DNA of 21,683 bases from Oscillospiraceae bacterium. Its GTDB lineage: Bacteria; Bacillota; Clostridia; Oscillospirales; Ruminococcaceae. The notes beneath the pieces were generated by a model that was not told the origin of the DNA, made no database searches, and saw only the letters and a program-made list of their open reading frames with translations. Shown here in pieces: positions 1 to 8,303 of the stretch. The position numbers were made by a program, and so were the translations under genes. The DNA is taken from the NCBI GenBank assembly GCA_900770195.1, contig CAAGJI010000073.1:1-21683 (forward strand), given 5' to 3'. Within the stretch, counting starts at the first letter, position 1, and every line of letters begins with the position of its first letter.

Positions 1-693
1 CATTTTGAAGAAGATTATGCAGAAAGAACACTGTATTATTGGTCAAAACTTTATTCTGAGCAATTAAAAGTCAAAGATGCGTATGGAGATGCAGAAAAAA
101 CCATATGTATAAATATTCTTAATTTTAATTTATTTGACTGTAAAGAATATTACTCGTCATTTAAAATAATGGAAGAGTCAAGGCACAGCATTTTAACAGA
201 CAGATTTTCAATCGTATTTTTTGAATTGAAAAAGTTAAAGAATGCAAGAAAAAACAAACCTGTTGAAGTATGGCTTGATCTGATAAATGCAGAAACGGAG
301 GGTGATCTTGAAATGATTGAATCAACGACAAATGTCAAAGATATTCATGATATTATTTTCACAATAAGAGAAATGAGTGCAGACGAAAAAACAAGATATG
401 AAGCAGAAATGCGGGAAAAAGCAATCATGGACGAACGTTCCGCCCTGACAAATTCTGAAAGAAGAGGTTTCAAAAGAGGAGAAGCCGTAGGTCTTGAAAA
501 AGGCAAAGCATTAGGTCTTGAAAAAGGCAAAGCCCTTGGAGAAAAAAAAGGAATCGAAAAAGGTATGATAAAAGCAAAAATTTTAATGGTTGACAGTTTA
601 ATTTTAAATATGAAATTAAGTTTGAAAGATGCTTTAAAAATTGCTGAAATTACAGAAGAGCAGTATAACAAATATAAGGCTGAACAAAAATAA
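1..693 (+). CDS. Rpn-family / PD-(D/E)XK nuclease-family 'transposase', 3' part
   Basis: The reading frame is open from base 1, so the gene starts upstream of the window; 230 C-terminal residues are visible. The first residues (FEEDYAERTLYYWSKLYSEQL, then an ICINILNF strand) match what I know of the region after the nuclease core in the Rpn / PDDEXK_2 families, recombination-promoting nucleases often annotated as transposases. Family members are usually about 300 residues. The catalytic PD-(D/E)XK residues would lie in the missing N-terminal part, so activity cannot be judged. The C-terminal third is a Gly-Glu/Lys-Gly repeat helix (GLEKGKALGLEKGKALGEKKG) typical of the family, followed by a short helical end. 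An internal ATG at 169 is in frame but falls inside the conserved region and is unlikely to be the true start. No inverted repeats or target-site duplications are seen around it. Family assignment rests on remembered sequence patterns. Confidence 0.75.
   Translation, partial: HFEEDYAERTLYYWSKLYSEQLKVKDAYGDAEKTICINILNFNLFDCKEYYSSFKIMEESRHSILTDRFSIVFFELKKLKNARKNKPVEVWLDLINAETEGDLEMIESTTNVKDIHDIIFTIREMSADEKTRYEAEMREKAIMDERSALTNSERRGFKRGEAVGLEKGKALGLEKGKALGEKKGIEKGMIKAKILMVDSLILNMKLSLKDALKIAEITEEQYNKYKAEQK
488..533 (+). repeat. 24-bp in-frame tandem repeat in the nuclease gene
   Basis: Bases 488-509 recur exactly at 512-533, an offset of 24 bp or eight codons, encoding two copies of a GLEKGKA-type octapeptide. 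A third, degenerate protein copy (GEKKGIEKG) follows. Such units can expand or contract by slippage and vary the length of the C-terminal helix. Confidence 0.8.
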
Positions 694-710
694 AAAATCC
701 CCATTTAAAG

Positions 711-851
711 CCTCCCCCTGAAAGGGGATGGGGACCGCCGAAGGCGGTGGAGGGGTTATAAATAAGTCGCCGAAGGCGACACCACAATTCATCATTCATC
801 ATTCCTCATTATTGTTAGCGTGGGGTGACTTGGCAGTGCAGACACTGCACC
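711..851. repeat. Structured GC-rich intergenic repeat element
   Basis: The gene-free stretch 694-884 contains a run of stem-loops far more GC-rich than its surroundings. TCCCC (713-717) pairs with GGGGA (724-728). ACCGCC (734-739) pairs with GGCGGT (743-748) around a GAA loop. GTCGCC (766-771) pairs with GGCGAC (775-780), also around GAA. CCTCC (711-715) can alternatively close with GGAGG (749-753), giving a branched fold. A 7-bp tandem repeat follows (787-807). Last is GCAGTG (833-838) with CACTGC (843-848), or the alternative GTGCAG (836-841) with CTGCAC (845-850). This resembles dispersed intergenic repeats I recall from gut clostridia, but copy number cannot be tested here. No T tract follows any stem, so it is not a standard terminator. 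Confidence 0.6.
787..807. repeat. Three tandem copies of a 7-bp unit (ATTCATC)
   Basis: ATTCATC occurs at 787-793 and 794-800, with a one-mismatch copy (ATTCCTC) at 801-807, inside the intergenic element. It is too short and has no spacers, so it is not a CRISPR array. Confidence 0.75.
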
Positions 852-884
852 GCTTTCTAATTAAAAAAACAAGAGGTGAAAAGT

Positions 885-1736
885 ATGGGTAAAATTATTG
901 AAGCCAAAAACATTACATTCAGATATAAATCTGAAGAAGAAACAGAAGAAAAATCTGAAAATGTGTTTGAAAACCTTAGTATTTCATTTGAAGAGGGTAG
1001 TTTTACGGCTGTTCTCGGGCATAACGGATGCGGAAAGTCGACTTTTGCCAAAATGACAAACGCCATACTTATCCCTGACAGCGGAAGTATTGAAGTAAAC
1101 GGTTTCAGAACAGATAAAGAAGAAAATATTTTTGACATTCGGCGTTCTGTTGGAATGGTATTTCAAAATCCTGATAACCAGATAGTTGCGGCGATTGTTG
1201 AAGATGATGTTGCATTCGGACCTGAAAACCTTGGGATTGAGCCAAAAGAAATAAAAAAACGTGTTGATGATGCACTTGAAGCGGTTGGAATGAGTGAATA
1301 TAAAAATCATTCGCCGAGTCAGCTTTCAGGCGGACAAAAGCAAAGGGTTGCAATTGCAGGAATAATAGCAATGCGGACAAAGTGCATAGTTCTTGATGAA
1401 CCGACAGCAATGCTTGATCCGCTTGGAAGAAAAGAAGTTATGAAAACGCTTCATATGCTTCGTGAAAAATACGGCATAACAATAATATTAATAACCCACT
1501 ATATGGATGAAGCAGCACAATGCGACAGAGTAGTGGTTATGGACAGAGGAAAAATTGTGCTTGATGACGTGCCGAAAAAAGTTTTTTCAAAGGCGAAATA
1601 TTTAAGAAGTATAGGACTTGATGTTCCGCAGGTAACGCAGCTTTTTGGAACTTTAAAAAAAGACGGTCTTGATGTTCCGGAAAATATTATAGATGAAAAT
1701 GAGGCAGCAGAAGTTTTATATTCTGTTTTAAAATAG
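885..1736 (+). CDS. ecfA1: ECF transporter ATP-binding subunit EcfA1
   Basis: A 283-residue ABC ATPase of the energy-coupling factor module that powers uptake of vitamins or metals through exchangeable S components. Visible motifs: Walker A GHNGCGKST (45-53), Q-loop Gln94 in MVFQNPDNQ, signature LSGGQ (147-151), Walker B CIVLDEP (167-173) and switch His205. The VFQNPDNQ context and the C-terminal IGLDVPQ segment are typical of EcfA. I chose ATG 885 because AGAGGTG (872-878) sits 6 nt upstream; the in-frame GTG at 876 overlaps that SD and is less likely. It is the first gene of the ecfA1-ecfA2-ecfT cluster, 27 bp before ecfA2. No convincing promoter is seen between the upstream repeat element and this gene. 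No S-component gene lies in the window, as expected when one module serves several unlinked S proteins. Confidence 0.93.
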   Translation: MGKIIEAKNITFRYKSEEETEEKSENVFENLSISFEEGSFTAVLGHNGCGKSTFAKMTNAILIPDSGSIEVNGFRTDKEENIFDIRRSVGMVFQNPDNQIVAAIVEDDVAFGPENLGIEPKEIKKRVDDALEAVGMSEYKNHSPSQLSGGQKQRVAIAGIIAMRTKCIVLDEPTAMLDPLGRKEVMKTLHMLREKYGITIILITHYMDEAAQCDRVVVMDRGKIVLDDVPKKVFSKAKYLRSIGLDVPQVTQLFGTLKKDGLDVPENIIDENEAAEVLYSVLK

Positions 1737-1763
1737 CAAGTCAGGAGAAAAAGTATAAATTTT

Positions 1764-2636
1764 ATGGAAGTTTTAAAAACCGAAAATATCACTTATACAT
1801 ACAGCAAAGGTACACCGTATGAAAAATGTGCTGTAAATAACGTTTCCCTTTCGATAGAAAAAGGCGAAATAATATGTATAATCGGGCATACAGGCTCAGG
1901 AAAATCAACATTAATACAGCATTTCAACGGACTTATAAAACCTGACAGCGGAAAAATTTTCATAGATGGCGAGGATATTTTCAAAGATAAAAAAACTTTA
2001 AATCGTTCAAGATTTAAAGTCGGGCTTGTATTTCAGTATCCTGAATATCAGCTTTTTGAAGAAACGGTTGAAAAAGATATTGCATACGGTCCTTCAAATA
2101 TGAAATTATCTGCTGAAGAAATAAAACAGAATGTTTATGAAGCTGCAAAAATGGTTGGACTTTCTGAAAATTTAATGGAAAAATCGCCGTTTGAGTTGTC
2201 AGGAGGACAAAAAAGACGTGTTGCAATAGCAGGTGTTATTGCAATGAAGCCGAAAATACTTGTACTTGATGAACCAACAGCAGGTCTTGACCCAAGAGGC
2301 AGAGATGATATGTATAAAATGCTTCTTGACTATCACAGAGAAACGGAAAGCACAATAATAATGGTGCTTCACAGTATGGAAGATGCTGCAAAAATAGCCG
2401 ACAGAATACTTGTTATGAACAAGTCGGAAGTTTTTTGTTTTGACACTCCTGAAAATGTTTTCAAACAAAGCGAAGAACTTGAAAAAATCGGACTTGATGT
2501 TCCGCAGATAACAAAAACGGTTGATAAATTAAGAGAAAAAGGAATAGACCTTGGAAAAGGTATTTACACAGTTGAACAGGCTGAAAAAGCCGTAAAAGAA
2601 TATATAAAGAGAAAAAAGGAGATGGATGAATGCTGA
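1764..2636 (+). CDS. ecfA2: ECF transporter ATP-binding subunit EcfA2
   Basis: A 290-residue second ABC ATPase of the ECF module, which pairs with EcfA1 and drives EcfT at the cytoplasmic face. Motifs: Walker A GHTGSGKST (41-49), Q-loop Gln91 in VFQYPEYQLFEE, signature LSGGQ (145-149), Walker B LVLDEP (166-171) and switch His203. The FQYPEYQLF Q-loop is the version I associate with EcfA2, whereas EcfA1 has FQNPDNQ. The AGGAG at 1743-1747 lies about 16 nt before the ATG, an unusually long gap; no better start is seen, and the N-terminus (MEVLKTENITYTY) fits the family. The 3' end overlaps ecfT by 7 bp, which points to coupled translation and balanced subunit amounts. Confidence 0.93.
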   Translation: MEVLKTENITYTYSKGTPYEKCAVNNVSLSIEKGEIICIIGHTGSGKSTLIQHFNGLIKPDSGKIFIDGEDIFKDKKTLNRSRFKVGLVFQYPEYQLFEETVEKDIAYGPSNMKLSAEEIKQNVYEAAKMVGLSENLMEKSPFELSGGQKRRVAIAGVIAMKPKILVLDEPTAGLDPRGRDDMYKMLLDYHRETESTIIMVLHSMEDAAKIADRILVMNKSEVFCFDTPENVFKQSEELEKIGLDVPQITKTVDKLREKGIDLGKGIYTVEQAEKAVKEYIKRKKEMDEC

Positions 2637-3454
2637 AAAATATAACTCTCGGGCAGTATTTCGCAGGAAACAGCTTCATACATCGCCTTGAACCAAGAGC
2701 AAAAATTTTGCTGACATTGCTTTTTATAATAATGCTTTTTATGGACAGCAGATTTTTCACACTTCTTTTTGGTTTTGCATATGTTTTAACAGCTGTTTAT
2801 CTTTCAAAGATAAAAGTTTCGATGTTTGTTAAGTCAGTAAAGCCTATTTTTCCGCTGCTTCTGCTTACAGCAGTATTTAATCTTATTTTCATAGACAGCG
2901 GAACAGTTTATTTTAAATTCGGGTTTATAAAAATAACCGAGGGCGGAATAACAAACAGTGTTTTTATGATAATAAGGATTATACTTCTTATTGTGGGGTG
3001 TTCTCTTTTAACATATACAACAACGCCTATTGCACTGACTGATGCAATTGAAAAAATATTTTCACCGCTTAAAAGGTTTAAGTTTCCTGCACATGAACTT
3101 GCGATGATGATGACAATTGCATTAAGATTCATTCCTACACTTGTTGAGGAAACCGAAAAAATAATTTCCGCACAAAAAGCAAGAGGAGCAAATTTCACAG
3201 AGGGAAAACTTGTTGAAAAGGCAAAGGCGATAATACCTGTGCTTGTGCCTCTTTTTGTTTCATCTTTCAGGAGAGCGGACGAACTTGCGACTGCTATGGA
3301 ATGCAGATGTTACAGAGGAGGAGAGGGAAGAACAAAAATGAAACAGACTAAATTTCATTTAAGAGATTTTATTTCTGTAATTTATACAGTTCTTTTCATT
3401 GCAGGCATAATTTCAGTAAAGGTAATTATTAAATTAAAAGGAGAGGTTTTATAA
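2630..3454 (+). CDS. ecfT: ECF transporter transmembrane subunit EcfT
   Basis: A 274-residue membrane scaffold linking the two ATPases to S components. It opens with GQYFAGNSFIHRLEPRAK, a typical EcfT start, and has hydrophobic helices at about 27-58, 72-90, 110-130 and 246-266. The first coupling motif is intact: SAQKARG, with Ala-Arg-Gly at 184-186. In the second, AMECRCYRGGEGRT (222-235), the Ala-Arg-Gly position reads Cys-Arg-Cys, which keeps the ATPase-contacting Arg226; variants there are common in the family. AGGAG lies 8 nt before the ATG, inside the end of ecfA2. In many Firmicutes this gene is followed directly by truA; here a 2.9-kb yfhO-type gene lies between them, starting 3 bp after the ecfT stop. 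Confidence 0.92.
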   Translation: MLKNITLGQYFAGNSFIHRLEPRAKILLTLLFIIMLFMDSRFFTLLFGFAYVLTAVYLSKIKVSMFVKSVKPIFPLLLLTAVFNLIFIDSGTVYFKFGFIKITEGGITNSVFMIIRIILLIVGCSLLTYTTTPIALTDAIEKIFSPLKRFKFPAHELAMMMTIALRFIPTLVEETEKIISAQKARGANFTEGKLVEKAKAIIPVLVPLFVSSFRRADELATAMECRCYRGGEGRTKMKQTKFHLRDFISVIYTVLFIAGIISVKVIIKLKGEVL

Positions 3455-3457
3455 AAA

Positions 3458-6352
3458 ATGGTTACTGAAACAAAAAAACAACCGTTTGCTGCCAAAGCAA
3501 AAAAAGACAGCAAACCCAAAAAAACAGGTAAAGCAAAAAAAGATACAAAGCTTTATTTAATACTTTCGTTTCTTTTACCTATGGTGCTTATGATAATAGG
3601 ATTTGGACAAGCAAAAGTCTTTCCGTTTGGAGATCAGCAGATACTTGTAACAGATTTATGGCATCAGTATTACCCGTTTTTCCAGATACTTCACGAAAAA
3701 CTCCAGCATGGTGCATCACTTCTTTACACATGGAAATCAGGTATGGGTACAAACTTCATTGCACTCATAGCATATTATGCAGCAAGTCCTTTGAACCTGC
3801 TTTCAATACTTTTTTCCAATACATATTTAAGAGAAGCACTCACAGTAATACTTATTCTTAAAATATCGTGTGCAGGATTATTTATGGCGATATTCCTTAA
3901 AAGAACATTCGGAAAAAACGACCTTTCATTAGTTATTTTTTCAGTTTTGTTTGCACTTTGCAGCTATATACTCGGTTATTACTGGTGCTGTATATGGATT
4001 GACACAGTTGCACTTCTTCCGCTTGTTGTTTTGGGACTTGAACAGATTTTAAAAGAAGGTAAATATCGTCTTTACGTTATAGCACTTGCACTCAGCCTTA
4101 TTTCAAACTATTATATAGCACTTTTTATCTGTATATTTGCAGTATTTGCATTTTGTATAGGCGGACTTTTTTTAAGAGTTCCTTTCAAAAAATTCCTTTT
4201 ACGCACAGCACAGGTAATAGGCTGTTCTCTGCTTGCGGCATCAATTGCAGCGGTTATACTTATTCCTACATATGATGCACTTCAGCTTACGCACAGTGTG
4301 GACAACTCATTCCCGACAACAATAACATGGTATGAAAATTTCAGGGATATAATAGCGAATATGGGCGGTTACCACGAACCGACATCAGTTGACGGTCTGC
4401 CGAATATTTACAGCGGTGTTCTTTGTATAGTTATGCTTGGAATATTCCTTCGTTCACCAAAAATTATGATTCGTGAAAAAATTGCGAGTGTGCTTATGCT
4501 TGCGTTCATTCTTGTGAGCTGCAATATGAACATACTTAACTATCTCTGGCACGGTATGCATTTCACAAACCAGATACCATACAGATTTGCATTTATTTTC
4601 TCATTTATATTTGTAACAATGGCATACAGAGCGTATACAGTCATTGCAGACGGCGGACTCAAACTCCTTGATATTGCTGCAATAATAGCAATAGGACTTA
4701 TTTATTTTTCACTTTCATATAAAGTACAGGAAAACAAAGCGGTTCTTTATACACTTATAACATTCCTTGTTTATACACTTATAATTTTCCTGCACGAAAG
4801 AAAGCTTTTCAACATAGACACATTCAGATTTGCAACAATACTTGTTGTCATAGTTGAAATGACATTCAGCGTAAAGTTTGGCATAAAGTCAGTAAGAACA
4901 ACATCAAGAACAGATTATCCTACAAAGGGTGCATCTGTAACAGCAGAACTTGAAAATATCTACAGTCAGGATGATGAAAAATTCTACAGAACAGAACTTT
5001 CATCATGGTACACATTAAACGACCCTGCAATGTACAATTATAACGGTGTTTCGCAGTTCTCATCAATGGCAAATGAAAAGATTTCAAAGTGGTGTACAGG
5101 AATGGGACTTCCTGCATCAGCAGGCGGAAACAGATATTATTACGCATCAACATCACCTCTTACAAATATCTTTACAGATGTTAAGTATATGCTTGCAAAA
5201 GACAGTTACAATGCAGATACATTCGCATTTGATGAATTTTCTTCAACAGACGGAGTAACATCTTACAAGAACAAATATTCAGTTGGTCTTGGATTTATGG
5301 TAAAAGACAGCGGTGTTCTTGATTTTGACCCTGAACAGTATTCAAATCCGTTTGAAGCACAGAATGAATGGCTTAAAGAAACAACAGGAATAACAGAAGA
5401 CCTCTTTACACCTGTTGAAGTAAAAGATGTCGGACATAAGGGACTTTATGTTACAAAGGGTGATTACGGAAAGTACACATATTCAGAACTTCAGGACAAC
5501 GAAGAAGCGGAATATTTCTTAAAGTATAATTACCTTGCACCAAACACAAATATGCTTTATGCATACACAAGTGTATCAGCAGGCAAGTCAGACTGTTACA
5601 CAATGCTTGATGGAAGCAGTCTTCATTCATACAACATAAAGAAACAGCCGTACATTTTCCCGATGGGTTCATTTGATGCAGGTTCAACAGTAACACTTAA
5701 AATGCCTATTGATAAAGCAGAATGCAATGGTTCAGCATCAATATATGTTTATTCAATGAATCAGGACGTATTTGAAAAAGCTTATGAATATTATAAAACA
5801 TCTGTTCTTAATATAACATCATTTAAAGATACAAAGATAAAGGGAACAGTTGATGCAGCTGAAGACGGTATACTTTACACATCAATTCCATATGAAAAGG
5901 GCTGGACAGTAAAGGTTGACGGTGAAAAAGCCGAAACACTTATGGCAGGAAAGGCAATGCTTGCAGTAAAACTTACAGCAGGCAGTCACGAAATCGAGTA
6001 TTCATATATACCGCAGGGATTTGTAGCAGGTTCAATTCTTACGGTTGGCGGAATATTACTTCTTGTTTTACTTTATATAATTGAAAGAAAACACAGAAAA
6101 GACAAGATGATAGTTGCAAAATATCCGGCACTTTTTGATTCAGCAAATGTACATATGCTGACATTCAAAAGAAAAAAATCAGAAGAAAAATCCGAAGATG
6201 AAAAATCTGATGAAAAGGATAAAAAAGAAGAGTCTGATTCTGAAAAGAAAACTGATAAATCTGATGAAAAAAATGAAAAGTCAGAAGATAAATCAAATAA
6301 TGAGTCAGATGACAAAAAAGAAGCCTCAGAAGAAAAATCAGAAGAAAAATAA
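3458..6352 (+). CDS. YfhO-family polytopic membrane protein
   Basis: A 964-residue protein. A Lys-rich cytosolic N-terminus (1-31) leads into a first helix at about 32-50. The family-like segment DLWHQYYPFF follows (Asp66, Gln70, Tyr71), then many helices to about residue 475. A large outer domain (about 476-853) comes next, then a last helix (about 855-876). The tail from about 905 to 964 is almost entirely Lys, Glu, Asp and Ser. YfhO proteins have a GT-C-like fold; in Bacillus and Listeria relatives they act in sugar decoration of lipoteichoic or wall teichoic acid, working with a lipid-sugar glycosyltransferase. That role here is inference, and no CsbB/GtcA-like partner lies nearby. The SD AGGAG (3439-3443) is inside ecfT and about 14 nt from the ATG. 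The charged tail looks lineage-specific and disordered. Confidence 0.8.
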   Translation: MVTETKKQPFAAKAKKDSKPKKTGKAKKDTKLYLILSFLLPMVLMIIGFGQAKVFPFGDQQILVTDLWHQYYPFFQILHEKLQHGASLLYTWKSGMGTNFIALIAYYAASPLNLLSILFSNTYLREALTVILILKISCAGLFMAIFLKRTFGKNDLSLVIFSVLFALCSYILGYYWCCIWIDTVALLPLVVLGLEQILKEGKYRLYVIALALSLISNYYIALFICIFAVFAFCIGGLFLRVPFKKFLLRTAQVIGCSLLAASIAAVILIPTYDALQLTHSVDNSFPTTITWYENFRDIIANMGGYHEPTSVDGLPNIYSGVLCIVMLGIFLRSPKIMIREKIASVLMLAFILVSCNMNILNYLWHGMHFTNQIPYRFAFIFSFIFVTMAYRAYTVIADGGLKLLDIAAIIAIGLIYFSLSYKVQENKAVLYTLITFLVYTLIIFLHERKLFNIDTFRFATILVVIVEMTFSVKFGIKSVRTTSRTDYPTKGASVTAELENIYSQDDEKFYRTELSSWYTLNDPAMYNYNGVSQFSSMANEKISKWCTGMGLPASAGGNRYYYASTSPLTNIFTDVKYMLAKDSYNADTFAFDEFSSTDGVTSYKNKYSVGLGFMVKDSGVLDFDPEQYSNPFEAQNEWLKETTGITEDLFTPVEVKDVGHKGLYVTKGDYGKYTYSELQDNEEAEYFLKYNYLAPNTNMLYAYTSVSAGKSDCYTMLDGSSLHSYNIKKQPYIFPMGSFDAGSTVTLKMPIDKAECNGSASIYVYSMNQDVFEKAYEYYKTSVLNITSFKDTKIKGTVDAAEDGILYTSIPYEKGWTVKVDGEKAETLMAGKAMLAVKLTAGSHEIEYSYIPQGFVAGSILTVGGILLLVLLYIIERKHRKDKMIVAKYPALFDSANVHMLTFKRKKSEEKSEDEKSDEKDKKEESDSEKKTDKSDEKNEKSEDKSNNESDDKKEASEEKSEEK

Positions 6353-6355
6353 AAT

Positions 6356-7090
6356 ATGAGAAATCTGAAAGTTATGATGGCTTTTTGCGGTACAGCATAC
6401 CACGGTTATCAGATACAGGATAACGCATATACAATTCAGGAAGAAGTTGAAAAAAGGGCATCTGTTATATGTAATGAAAAAATCACAATAGCAGGCTGTT
6501 CAAGAACGGATTCAGGTGTTCACGCAAATAATTATTGTTTTTCAATGATGACAAACAGCAATATACCGTGCAAAAATTTTGTAAGGGCGATGAACACCAA
6601 ACTTCCGCCTGACATTTCAATTCTTTCGTGCGAAGAAGTTTCTATGGATTTTCACGCAAGGTTCAGCTGTGTTGCAAAGGAATATGTTTACAAGATATAC
6701 AACAGCGAAAGCAAGAATCCATTTGAAGAACATCTTTCATACCATTACAGGCGGCCACTTGACATTGAACTCATACGTGAAGCTGCAAGTCATTTTGTCG
6801 GCACTCACGATTTCGGAAGTTTTTGTTCAAATTACAAAGAAATAGATAACAGTACAAGGACAATTTACAGCATTATGATAGAAAAAAGCGGAAATAATGT
6901 CGAAATACTTGTAAAAGGCGATGGTTTTCTGTATAATATGATAAGGATACTTGTCGGAACGCTTTTAGCTGTCAATGAGGGACATATAAAAATATCAGAC
7001 CTCGACAGAATAATGGAAGCAAAAGACAGAACGCTTGCAGGAAAAACAGCACAGGCACACGGTTTATACCTGAATAAAATATATTATTAA
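6356..7090 (+). CDS. truA: tRNA pseudouridine(38-40) synthase TruA
   Basis: A 244-residue enzyme that isomerises uridines 38-40 in the anticodon arm of tRNAs. The catalytic motif is SRTDSGVHA with nucleophile Asp52; the canonical form is GRTDAGVHA, so two flanking positions differ but the reactive residue is kept. Also seen are the conserved Tyr in AKEYVYKIY (Tyr110), FVGTHDFGSFC (148-157), NMIRILVGTLL (194-204) and the family's C-terminal AHGLYL. Length is normal. It starts 3 bp after the yfhO stop with no strong SD, so it probably relies on translational coupling to yfhO. The ecf-truA linkage is ancestral in Firmicutes. Confidence 0.95.
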   Translation: MRNLKVMMAFCGTAYHGYQIQDNAYTIQEEVEKRASVICNEKITIAGCSRTDSGVHANNYCFSMMTNSNIPCKNFVRAMNTKLPPDISILSCEEVSMDFHARFSCVAKEYVYKIYNSESKNPFEEHLSYHYRRPLDIELIREAASHFVGTHDFGSFCSNYKEIDNSTRTIYSIMIEKSGNNVEILVKGDGFLYNMIRILVGTLLAVNEGHIKISDLDRIMEAKDRTLAGKTAQAHGLYLNKIYY

Positions 7091-7115
7091 ATAAAGCGTG
7101 AGAACGGAGAAAAAT

Positions 7116-8282
7116 ATGGCGGATAATGTTGATGTCAATAAATTAAGGGCAAGAAAAAGACGCCTGAAAAAAATAAGGAAACTTTTGTGGTTTCTTATAA
7201 TAGTGGCAGTAGTTCTAAGCCTTTATCTCAACAGAGATATATGGATGCATAAAATCGAAGGCATAGGCAGCCGATATTCAACAATAAAGCAAAACGAAGG
7301 AAAACTTGCAAAGGGAAATTTTCCGCTTACAATACAAGGCAGTGAAGAATTTAAAATAAGTTCAGCATCAGGCAGATTGTATATTTTAAGCGAAGATACT
7401 CTTTATGAATACACAACAGGCGGTGAACTTGATAAAGTCTGGAAACATAATCTTTCAAATGCTGTTATGGAAACAAGCGGAGGAAGGGTTCTTGTTTACG
7501 AAGAAGGTTCAACGAAATTAAAAGTGTTCAGCAAAAACAGTACTGTTTACACGAATGAAGTAACAGATTCAATTTTGTTTGGAAGAATAAACAAAGACGG
7601 TTATTGTGCAATTATAACCGAGTCAGACACATACGACTGTAAACTTTATGTTTTTGACCCTGACGGAAACAATATCTATGAAAGAGACTGTCTTGAAAGA
7701 ATAATGGATGTAAGTTTCAAGTCAGACAACAGCGGATGTTATATGAGTACGCTTGAATCCTCGGATGGTGACATAAAAACAAGTATAATATGTGCAGATT
7801 TCAGGTCAGTGGACGATCAGTGGCAGACAGAACCGGCTGATTCATTGAATCTTAATATTTTTTCTGATTCAAAAGATAATATTTATATGGTGTGTGATAC
7901 TTTTTGCAATATCTATAACAAAAGCGGTGCATTGGTTCAGACATACACATATCAGGCAGAACTTGCAGATTATTCATATTCAGATGGTAATCTCGCACTT
8001 CTTTTAAATGATGAAAGCAGGCATAAAATAAAGCTTGTGGCATTTTCAGACCCTGAAAAATCACCGTATGAAAATTATTTTCAGAATAATATTAAATCAG
8101 TTTACGCATCAGGTTCAGGTATTTATATAATGAGTTCAGACGGAATTGACGAATACAAAACAGATGGAACGAAAATTTCAAGTGCAAATCTTGATGACGC
8201 ATACAATGATTTTATAAGAATAGACAATTATGCATTTCTTATAGGATATGACAGAATAGAAAGAATAGATTTCAAGGACTAA
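7116..8282 (+). CDS. DUF5711-family membrane-anchored protein
   Basis: A 388-residue protein of unknown role. A very basic cytosolic N-terminus (RARKRRLKKIRK, 11-22) precedes one transmembrane helix (about 23-38), so positive-inside orientation puts residues 40-388 outside the cell. The outer part is made of repeated short beta-strand units with Gly/Asp turns (for example YILSEDTLYEY, KLYVFDPDGNNIYE, DNIYMVCDTFCNIYN, GIYIMSSDGIDEY), which suggests a beta-propeller. I match it to DUF5711 from memory of its clostridial context and layout. ATG 7116 is preferred because GGAG (7106-7109) lies 6 nt upstream; the in-frame GTG at 7098 lacks an SD. It sits 25 bp after truA and 21 bp before the CvpA-like gene. 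A sensor or structural role is possible but cannot be shown. Confidence 0.7.
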   Translation: MADNVDVNKLRARKRRLKKIRKLLWFLIIVAVVLSLYLNRDIWMHKIEGIGSRYSTIKQNEGKLAKGNFPLTIQGSEEFKISSASGRLYILSEDTLYEYTTGGELDKVWKHNLSNAVMETSGGRVLVYEEGSTKLKVFSKNSTVYTNEVTDSILFGRINKDGYCAIITESDTYDCKLYVFDPDGNNIYERDCLERIMDVSFKSDNSGCYMSTLESSDGDIKTSIICADFRSVDDQWQTEPADSLNLNIFSDSKDNIYMVCDTFCNIYNKSGALVQTYTYQAELADYSYSDGNLALLLNDESRHKIKLVAFSDPEKSPYENYFQNNIKSVYASGSGIYIMSSDGIDEYKTDGTKISSANLDDAYNDFIRIDNYAFLIGYDRIERIDFKD

Positions 8283-8303
8283 ACAAAAGGGACGAATTTA
8301 AAA

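Noticed and set aside
345..704. 119-residue - strand frame opposite the nuclease gene
   Set aside because: It mirrors the coding frame of the + strand gene and has no SD or recognisable domain; the other long antisense frames opposite yfhO, copA and the ligases were dropped for the same reason.
787..807. CRISPR-like repeat
   Set aside because: The units are 7 bp and contiguous, with no spacers.
876..884. GTG start for EcfA1 three codons upstream
   Set aside because: It overlaps the SD AGAGGTG that best serves ATG 885.
694..884. A riboswitch controlling the ECF genes
   Set aside because: The stems do not match any cobalamin, thiamine or other vitamin riboswitch core I know, and no terminator or SD-masking stem is seen.
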